Shown in pieces: positions 17,336 through 25,006 of a stretch of DNA of 25,006 nucleotides. How positions within the stretch are numbered: position 1 is the stretch's first letter; every line of letters begins with the position of its first letter. The stretch comes from Apostichopus californicus (Eukaryota; Echinodermata; Holothuroidea; Aspidochirotida; Stichopodidae): contig JAIPMN010006577.1 in NCBI GenBank assembly GCA_020650975.1, forward strand, positions 1-25,006, given 5' to 3'. The position numbers and the translations under genes are program-made. The notes under the pieces are model-generated. The model saw only the letters and a program-made list of their open reading frames with translations, had not been told where the DNA came from and searched no databases.

Positions 17336-17724
17336 TGGTTATTATAGGTCTGGGACAGTTCAAAACAAGTTTAATAAAGGATTCGATAATGTTAACTCAA
17401 GTGTCATCATCGTCTAGAAAGAAGAAAATAACTGACGCAACGCTTAACAATACCACATTCCTTCCCCCTCCCCGGGGTCCCCGTGGTCCATCGTCGCACC
17501 CGTTGCCATTACCATGGACCCCATGTTATGAAACGCACCAAAGAGCCGTTACAAAACCGCATTCCAGTTGGATCACCGACAAAGGTCAGAAATTACACCA
17601 ATTACCCTTAGACCAAATCATGGGGGTGCATGGGGGGCTTGGAGAGGATTCATCTCATATCTTAAACCTTTGTCGAGGTCCCATCTGGACGACATTAATC
17701 GCCTTTCAATTTACTTCTTTGTGA

Positions 17725-18560
17725 AAAACGTCATGGAAACCCATTGACTTTTTGAAATGTTGCAGTCTCTGTAATGTCTCCTCCACTAGAACAATTTTTG
17801 CCCGGCGAACTTCTGTAATAGGAATACATATGCAAGTAACTGCTTGCGACATTACATACGTATACTGTGGGCCATGTTTATATACGCTAAGCTTCCTTCG
17901 TGTGATTTAATCAAAAGCGCTGCTACTCCCTGATTTGATTAAAATATAAATCAAACCCTGGCTTTTGGTCATAAGCGTTGCTCCCAAATATGCTAGAATA
18001 CCTCATAATGGTCGCTCATGCCCAAGCTGGAACAACCCGCTCCAAGCATTGCTTCTTTCATATCATGTGGATTATGAGATATTTTCATTGTCGATTTTTT
18101 TGGAACTGCTCGATATATGGGAATAATTAGCGAATCGTGCTTGTCAGGAAGGTAATGTTGATCTCGATCTCTCTCTTTGTTTTTTTAAAAGCAGTTTTAG
18201 CATTTTTCAAAAGTTTGAGATCGATATTTATTATGACCTTTAAACGTCATCTACCTTACACCTGTTTATACGCTACGATCGATTGCCTAATAAAGCTGCC
18301 AAACTGAAAACATGTTTCCCATTTCTGACCAAATTGTATTCATTTTGAAGACAGCTTGCTATAATTAAAAAAAAAAGAAGAAAAAAAATTAGAAAAAAAG
18401 ATACCGATACCTGGTCATAAGGGAAAATGTGTTACAGCGTGGAGACATTTTGACTACAGTCTGAGCGTTTTATCCACGCCGTTATTCCATTGCAACAGCT
18501 CATTGGCAGATACATATAATGCCCTTTAAAGGAAAATCAAAGCCGTGTGGTATTCTTGTA
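17725..18560. other. AT-rich stretch, nothing recognised
   Basis: No gene. A small inverted repeat (cgatctc near 18170, gagatcg near 18217) and an A-rich run at 18367-18400 are the only visible structure. Confidence 0.5.
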
Positions 18561-18561
18561 A

Positions 18562-18630
18562 GGGTTGTGGGGTGGGGGTGTAGGGTGGGTTGGGATGGGA
18601 TGGATGTGGTGAGGTTGGTGGGTGGGTGGT
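18562..18630 (+). repeat. G-rich tract with G-quadruplex pattern
   Basis: Runs of three to five G separated by one to four bases (ggggtgggggtgtagggtgg and on), followed by ggtgggtgggtgg. It satisfies a standard four-run quadruplex pattern on the plus strand. Confidence 0.7.
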
Positions 18631-18639
18631 TCATATGGC

Positions 18640-19449
18640 CTTAATCTGTTGCTCCCATTCGTAAACCCTCTCTTTCTAGCGCGAACACCAGCACGAACAT
18701 TCATAATTTTTCGACCAAAACGTCAAAAATATTCTAGGTTTCGTTTTACGACATCATTCATACCCTCATGACACTATGATACCCCAGGGGGGGGGGCTTG
18801 ATTCGTTCCAGTTAATCTACTGGAGCCAAAGACAAAAATCATTTTGCGCAAACTGTGCCAAACGATGACACAAGTTAAGTTGGAGAGAATAACCTTTACC
18901 ACTGACATGGGAAAAATATTTGAACTGCCACTTCTCTGTTTTATAGATGCGTGAAATAAGGTTTCGTCCCCTAATCCCTCTTCGTGTTTCACGAGACTAA
19001 AAAATCTCACCACTGTTCATGGAAGAATGTTGTAAGTGAATCCCAGAATGTATTTTATTGACATGTTAATAATGTGATCACATGTTGTAAAACAGTGTAA
19101 GAGCAGTGGAGTTTTTATTTGACAAGGTTACTGCCATGCGTTCGGTTATGAAGAAGGTTCGGAAAAGGATTAAAGCATGTTTGAAGAAGAGTTGGAATGG
19201 CGGAGCTCGGGAAAGAGAAAGGAGTTTGTCATAAATTTGATAAAATTAAAGGGCGTCGATTTTGATTGAATGAGAGTCTACTCGCAGCGTTTTATCTAAT
19301 AAATGGATTAGTGTCAGCAAAACACCATAGTGTTGAATTATCATAGTCCAATAAGAAATGAGCATCTGAGTGCTATAGAAATGTTTCTTTTCCGGTTTGC
19401 CTGCCCAGATGTTCACCTTTAAAAAATGCTCCTTTAAAGCTAAATCGGG
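18640..19449. other. non-coding stretch, nothing recognised
   Basis: No gene. A 12-base palindrome atgtgatcacat at 19072-19083 and a G run near 18787 stand out, but without context. Confidence 0.5.
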
Positions 19450-19648
<199 letters not shown>

Positions 19649-19649
19649 C

Positions 19650-22180
19650 AGACATACCGGTACACTATATAGAATTATTAAGGGCACAAGTAAAAAGTAT
19701 ACATCGCTGTTGTCAGAATTATGCCAAACACCACCTAAGGTTGTTGTTTTAAAACAGGCAGGAGATAAATTTACCCCTTTCTTCCTCCCCGCCGATGTTA
19801 CCTTCGTTTGTACTTTGTGGACCAATATTTATACATATTCATCCTGTTCCATCCAGGGAGTGACATATAAGTCTCTTGTCCTATCCAGGGTCCTCAATGT
19901 AACATTCAATAACCACGCATGATTCGAAATGAATTGAGATGAGTTTATATCCTGCAACCTATCACAAAAGATTCATCTTCAGATGGATATTCAATATGCT
20001 CATATTAGAACTGATACTAGTTTTCAATTTAAGCTGGGTGAGAAGAGCTCACCCTAAATTCCCTTGTAATCTTCGTACCCCCGAATAACATTCCAGAGAG
20101 ATATTATCCAGCGAGCTCGCATAAAACAAATTCCATTCAAGCAAAAATATTAACACCATGGCAACGCCTAACGAAGGTCAATCTTGTAACTCCCATGAGT
20201 TGCCATTTTCTAACACGAAGAAAGAATACAAAGAATCAAGGCCAGTGGCATATATTTTTACTTATAATGTCTGTCAAATTGTATTGTTGTTGCCTGTATT
20301 ATTGTAGCTTGTATGTATCGCTTTCTCGTTGCGGGGGATCAGTTTCAAGTACAAGTTGAACCTATTGTAGTCCTGTGTAAATCTATTATACGGTGTGTGT
20401 ATATGCCCTCCAGGTATTGCCATGCACGTTTAAGCATCAAAACCCTGCTCATTTGTACTTTTTTTGTACTTAACTGTTTAAGTGTATATAGACTCAGTGT
20501 CTAGTGCTGACATACTAACCCATACGGTTTCTTTACACTTAAAAGAGTTGTAACAAAGTCATGGCGATAAATTTCAAAAATCACTTCACTCGCACACAAG
20601 TTTGTGAAGCGTTCACCACTGAGAGATAATACAGTGAGTAAAGTCGATGTGGTGACTCGTGTCAGGAACAATTTACTGGTTATGGCTCGACTCTACCAAG
20701 TTTAAATCAAATTGCTTATCACAACTCAGTTGGACTGGCTCAATTTTGTATAAGAACAGCTATTTTGTTTATTAACTCGGTCTTATAAATAGCCTATTTT
20801 AAAGATAGAGTTAAATAATTTATAATAATGATTATAACTCTCTAATATGGGAATAAAGTCTAAACTGGCTTGCCATACTCCTATAAGATCTACGTCAACG
20901 GGCGTACAAAATATTATGTTTCAGTCTGAATATAGCATAAGCGTCACTCCAGGTGCTTTATCAACGTCACTGACGATAAGTCTGCTATACTACCACACTA
21001 CACACACATACATAGTTTAACTTAGGCTGTACAATTAAGCATATCGATAGCATGCCTATACCCTCATTTGCAAATAAAACTCATTTGAAAAATGCCATAT
21101 TCATCAAATGAGTAGATTAATTACCATACTGTTAGCAACATTCATTTCAACGGGTATACGTGGAGAACACTACATCAGCTATTCATGGAAACAATTATGC
21201 AAGATGATCTTGTCGAAAGTATCGTCTCACTGTTACTTAATAAGGTTTAGTAGTTAAAAATACAACCAGCTGTTTTTAATTAGATTAATACGCCGACATC
21301 CTGTTTCGTTACAGTTAACACGATTATCCGTATATCTACACAGGTTACGGTACCGTTTACTATTCTGGTCAGTTTGTGCACAATTAAGTTGTTGATATTT
21401 CGTTTACTTTTTTTTCGGCTAGGCTATTACGTTGTTGTTAACGAACGAGGTTTTATACAGTGGGTATATCTATAGCCTCAATTTTATGTGATACAAAACG
21501 GGGGAGGCTAACTGTAAGGACCCATTTAACGGAATCTATGGACCTGAGAGAGTTTGAATTGAAATGATCACAGATCTATTCCCTATTCCGAATAAAGCAA
21601 CCCACTTATTGAATACAGACCATGCAGTTTTCATTGGAAGTATAGTATATGGCTTCACTCCTACACGCGGTAATTGTTACAATGGGATAGACCGATACAC
21701 ATGACGTGCACGGTCTATATTCTACTATTTCGAACGATTTCTTTTAAACAGACTTAAATAAAAGGCAACTCGAATTCTGGATATATACGGAAATCACAAA
21801 CAATTGTGTCCTATTGCAGTTATGCAGTGGTTATAATAGTGCATTACTAATACAAAAAGTTGGTCACTGTCCTGTAACCACGGGACTGCTGTTAATAAAG
21901 CGCTGTTGTAAAACTTTTGACTGGATTCCAGCAAGTCAAGCTTCTGTGTTGAATGCGTATATACACCTACACAAGTTCACTTTATTTCACTTTGAGCAGC
22001 TCAGTAGCCGAATGACAATGAAGCCTGGGAACGCCAATTATTTACAGTGTGCCACAGTTGTATGCTGAGTGGGTACTACACACAACACAAGCGAAGAGCT
22101 CTTTTCCGTTTTTTTTCTTTTGACGGGGGAAATCTCTCAGTCAAGCAGTTTTGTTAAAGGATTTGCTAAGTTTAAGCTTT
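19650..22180. other. AT-rich stretch, nothing recognised
   Basis: Stop codons are frequent in all frames. The frames at 19710-19922, 20313-20504 and 21814-22068 carry no recognisable motif and no supporting splice signals. Confidence 0.5.
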
Positions 22181-22184
22181 AAAG

Positions 22185-22192
22185 TATAAAAG
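22185..22192 (+). promoter_or_regulatory. candidate TATA box
   Basis: TATAAAAG, a full consensus TATA element, which would place transcription start near 22215. It is supported only by the possible 5' exon that follows; an isolated match in AT-rich DNA is not strong evidence. Confidence 0.25.
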
Positions 22193-22214
22193 AACCATTG
22201 CATAACGGTTGTAG

Positions 22215-22637
22215 CATCTAACACTTACTAGTACAACGATCGGGGAGATTTGTAGCGAAGCGGTAAAAAAAAGGTACTTTCAGGTTTTGCAGTTGTGTGT
22301 TTTTCGTGTTTTTGACCAAAATTAACTAGAATAGTTGAAATTATCGACTTTGGATTCATATCTATATATATACGGAAGGAAAAGTTCATTTATGTTCTTG
22401 TGCCTGGATTACTAAGTTTAGTTTTCTAATAAAGTAACAATCATGTTGGACATAGTTGTGCGGTCTTGTTTATATTTTGTCTCTAGACATAGTCTTCGTG
22501 AGTCGTCTGCTCGGTCCTACTGTCAAGTCTATATGTGGTGCGGTAAATGAAGGATTGAATGGACTATCATATTTATAACAAGATACCTGGACTAACACCA
22601 TAGCACTGAGTGTATTTACACAATATACTATTGAAAG
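22215..22637 (+). other. possible non-coding first exon of a downstream gene
   Basis: It starts about 30 bases after the TATAAAAG and ends ttgaaag|GTAAGT, a perfect donor (22638-22643). It has only short upstream-type frames, such as a 35-codon frame from 22443 and a 14-codon frame from 22558, and none is open through the donor. If real, the coding exons lie beyond the window. There is no protein evidence. Confidence 0.2.
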
Positions 22638-22730
22638 GTAAGTCAATGATGGGTTGTATAGACATTATAATCCAAGAGGGATTCTAACTTATCTCGTTGA
22701 GTACCGTACCGCATACCGTTCTGATGTGCC

Positions 22731-22886
22731 GGGTGGGGAAGGTGATGGGGTAGGGTGGGGAAGGTGATGGGGTAGGGGTGGGGAAGGAGAGTTGGTAGGG
22801 GATACAGGCGCGGTTCCATGTGGTGCGGGGAAGGGGAGGGAGGAGGAAGGGTAGGGGATACAGGCTGGGTGATGGGTGGCGTAGGG
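22731..22886 (+). repeat. G-rich minisatellite
   Basis: A gggtggggaaggtgatgggg unit is repeated about two and a half times; then a second motif, gtaggggatacaggc, occurs twice (around 22795 and 22851). Purine-rich on the plus strand; open frames on either strand are low-complexity Pro/Ser/Gly strings. Confidence 0.8.
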
Positions 22887-23045
22887 TACCCCCGCCCTTT
22901 TCCAAATCACCCCAAACATTCCAAAGTATTTATAGCACAACATTGCGCTAGAACTGGGGAGGATGCTTTCAGATCCCCTACGTGGGAGTTAACGATCTCT
23001 CTCGGCCACACCTAATCTTTTTATAATTCCGGGATCCGCCACCGG
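22885..23045 (+). repeat. second dispersed repeat family, copy at 22.9 kb
   Basis: Shows ggtacccccgcccttttcca, then agtatttatagcacaacatt gcgc, and ends ttataattccgggatccgcc. The block order matches the 17.2-kb copy. It is flanked on both sides by G-rich tandem sequence. The most diverged of the five. Confidence 0.35.
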
Positions 23046-23110
23046 GGTGGGGCGGGTGGGGAGGGGGTGAGGGCGGAGGTGCAGGGCTGCAGGGGTGCAT
23101 GGGTTGGGAG
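23044..23110 (+). repeat. dense G-tract cluster
   Basis: GGGG-T-GGGG-C-GGG-T-GGGG-A-GGGGG at 23044-23067 is a near-ideal quadruplex sequence with single-base loops. Further G runs follow. It abuts the ggatccgcc end of a dispersed repeat copy. Confidence 0.7.
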
Positions 23111-24805
23111 GTGTGGATAGGGCTCTATACATGGGATTATTTACAACCTGTGCCTGTGAGCATCGGTGAAATAACAGCAACGAATGAGATCTCTTCATAA
23201 GTGTGAAGGGAAATGTGTACGTTCAGTATATATAGGGCCTACGCGTAGTGTCATTTGAAAGTATATCAAAGTTATTTACGGAAAAGGGAGAAGCGATGCT
23301 GGATAGCGAGTCGATTTAAAGCTAATTAAGTTAGGCTACACACTAGTTATGAAGGCTACCAATGATCAGCGTATCCACTGACGCAGGGACAATAGGGGGG
23401 GTGGGGTTGAAGTTAGCTATTGAATAAATGCATCCATGGTTTATTTCTAATATACTATTCGTAACAAACTTATATACCAGATTCAAACACACACGGCCCC
23501 GGCGGCCCTCCCGGACTCTGTTAGATATTTAGTGATGTAATGTCACTGATAATATCTTGCCGTTTCCGACATTATTTCTGGTAGTTAAACCTTGGTCTAA
23601 ATTTCAAGGAAAATAGCATACAAAAGTTTAAAATTATAGATTGAACAAAATGTAGCCTTTTCTTTGTTGGCAATGTCAGGATTGCTAATGAGGAGCGAAA
23701 CCTGCTAATGGGTATTAAGGAGTTCACTTATACAATGTAGTAATCATCGGGTTAACATCCCGTTATGTCCATGTGACCTTCCCATCCCATCCCACCCCTC
23801 CCCACCCCACCCCTCCCGTCACAGAATCTTGTTGCACCCGGTAACCAAAACAGTCCTGTCTGTTGTGCAAATAAGTTATTTCAACCAATGTTGTACTATG
23901 TTGTCCTAGTGGTTGAAGTTCATTACACCCACCCCCTTCCCTGCCTCAATTTAATTCGTTCCCAAGACACCTGACCACACGTCCAAGACTGCCCCTCAAA
24001 TATGTTCCCCCGCCCTCCCTCCCTCTCCCCTCACACTCTGCCCCTTCCCCTTCAGGATGTCCCAACCTGATTGATCCGTCGGACTGAAACAGTGCGACTT
24101 CAAAACCAGTCAGTATTGCTATTTAGACCAAACCTTTAAACACCATTCATTGAATGTACATGAACAATCTGCTTGATAATGAATGAATTTTATAATATAC
24201 GTATGCCTATACATACTTACACAGATTTGTTTCACTATAAAAGAAGTATACAGCGACCTTTGTAGTTTTCCTCATACGCAGTATTTTGACGATATCCCTT
24301 TGTTTACCTATCTTTTGTATTGTTCGTCACCGTTGTTATTTGGATTTGATAGAATTCTTACTCGAAGGTGTGGGGTATATATTGTGTCCTGTATGCTGTG
24401 CTTCTATTTTACTATAGTTCAGTGAAACTATAGTTAGGGAATAATCAAGAGTCGTGCATAGAGTGTCAAAAGAAAGGATAAGATCCAATATATAGGTTAT
24501 GTTTATTTAAATATATATATATATAAAAAAAATTGTCGGTACTACTTAAATTTCGCTATGCTATGCCATGCTATATAGTGCCGTGGTGCAGTATTTAAAA
24601 TTTCATTTTGCAACAATATTGGTTTGTGTGAAAGTTTACTAAAAATTATTGGAATTCGATAGCTTGCAACATCCTTCAAAATGGAGCTATATATAGAAGA
24701 AACGAAATTGGAAATACCCAATTTATCTCCACCGTATATACGTGTTTGTCGAAAAAGCCATTTATAGTATATAGCACTAGCTTAAAAGGGCAATCGCAAT
24801 TGTGT
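23111..24805. other. non-coding stretch with C-rich and AT microsatellites
   Basis: C-rich tracts at 23779-23818 and 24005-24050 (ccc runs separated by one or two bases, quadruplex-prone on the minus strand), and an AT dinucleotide run at 24510-24525. No gene; the frame at 24183-24425 is hydrophobic but matches nothing I know. Confidence 0.5.
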
Positions 24806-25006
24806 GGAGCAGCGGGCGCGGATCCGGGGCTGTGTGTAAGGTTGTATCCCCCCCCCCCTCCAACCTTCTTCCGACCTCACTAATAAAAAGTAGTATTTGG
24901 CACAACCTTGCGTTCAGTAGACCTATTTATAAACTTAATAAATATGGTCTAAATATGCATCATTTGACAATTATACAATTTTGCGGGTGGGGGGGGGGGG
25001 GATCCC
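24806..25006 (+). repeat. second dispersed repeat family, copy cut by window end
   Basis: Starts agcagcgggcgcggatccgg, followed by a C run, ctccaacc, cctcact, ggcacaaccttgcgtt, gacctatttata and atgcatcatttgacaatt, then a 14-base G run and ggatccc where the window stops. Inverted relative to the 15.5-kb copy, with which it shares most blocks. Confidence 0.5.

Noticed and set aside
17335-17724. 129-codon plus-strand frame
   Set aside because: The longest non-repeat frame outside ALDH1L, but it starts inside a dispersed repeat terminus, is Pro/Ser-rich, shows no known motif and has no start or splice context.
22689-23198. Several Pro-rich minus-strand frames of 69-84 codons
   Set aside because: Low-complexity translations of the G-rich minisatellite tracts.

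Overview
The window looks like nuclear DNA of an invertebrate animal. It has one gene split by GT-AG introns, AT-rich intron and flanking sequence, abundant microsatellites and small dispersed repeats, and no bacterial-style gene packing. The protein is close to the vertebrate enzyme, and the flanks contain many taggcctat-like words of the kind common in echinoderm genomes. A non-vertebrate deuterostome, perhaps an echinoderm, is my guess, and it is only an inference.

1-9813 (+): the 3' part of a 10-formyltetrahydrofolate dehydrogenase gene (ALDH1L family). Thirteen coding exons can be assembled by hand, all with GT/AG borders and matching phases. They give 544 residues plus one split codon: the end of the acyl-carrier-like middle domain and the complete C-terminal aldehyde dehydrogenase domain, up to the stop codon at 9811-9813. 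The N-terminal formyl-transferase/hydrolase domain and the phosphopantetheine serine lie upstream of the window.

The introns carry structure of their own. There are four copies of a ~205-240 bp inverted-repeat element (a hAT-like MITE) in introns 2 (two, opposed), 9 and 12. Intron 8 has a C-rich minisatellite. Intron 9 has an eleven-copy ~33-bp array whose units resemble 3' splice sites. Intron 3 holds a piece of a second dispersed repeat family.

9814-about 13500: the 3' UTR and AT-rich flank, with candidate polyadenylation signals, an 11-bp perfect hairpin, a 37-bp duplication, a short triplicated motif and a 34-base T run. About 13.5-25 kb: I see no convincing protein gene. It holds fragments of the second repeat family (near 15.5, 17.2, 22.9 and 24.8 kb), G-rich quadruplex-prone tracts, a compound GAT/CAC/CAT/CAG microsatellite at 19.45-19.64 kb, and a speculative TATA box plus non-coding first exon ending in GTAAGT at 22.2-22.6 kb. 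No RNA genes or CRISPR arrays were recognised.
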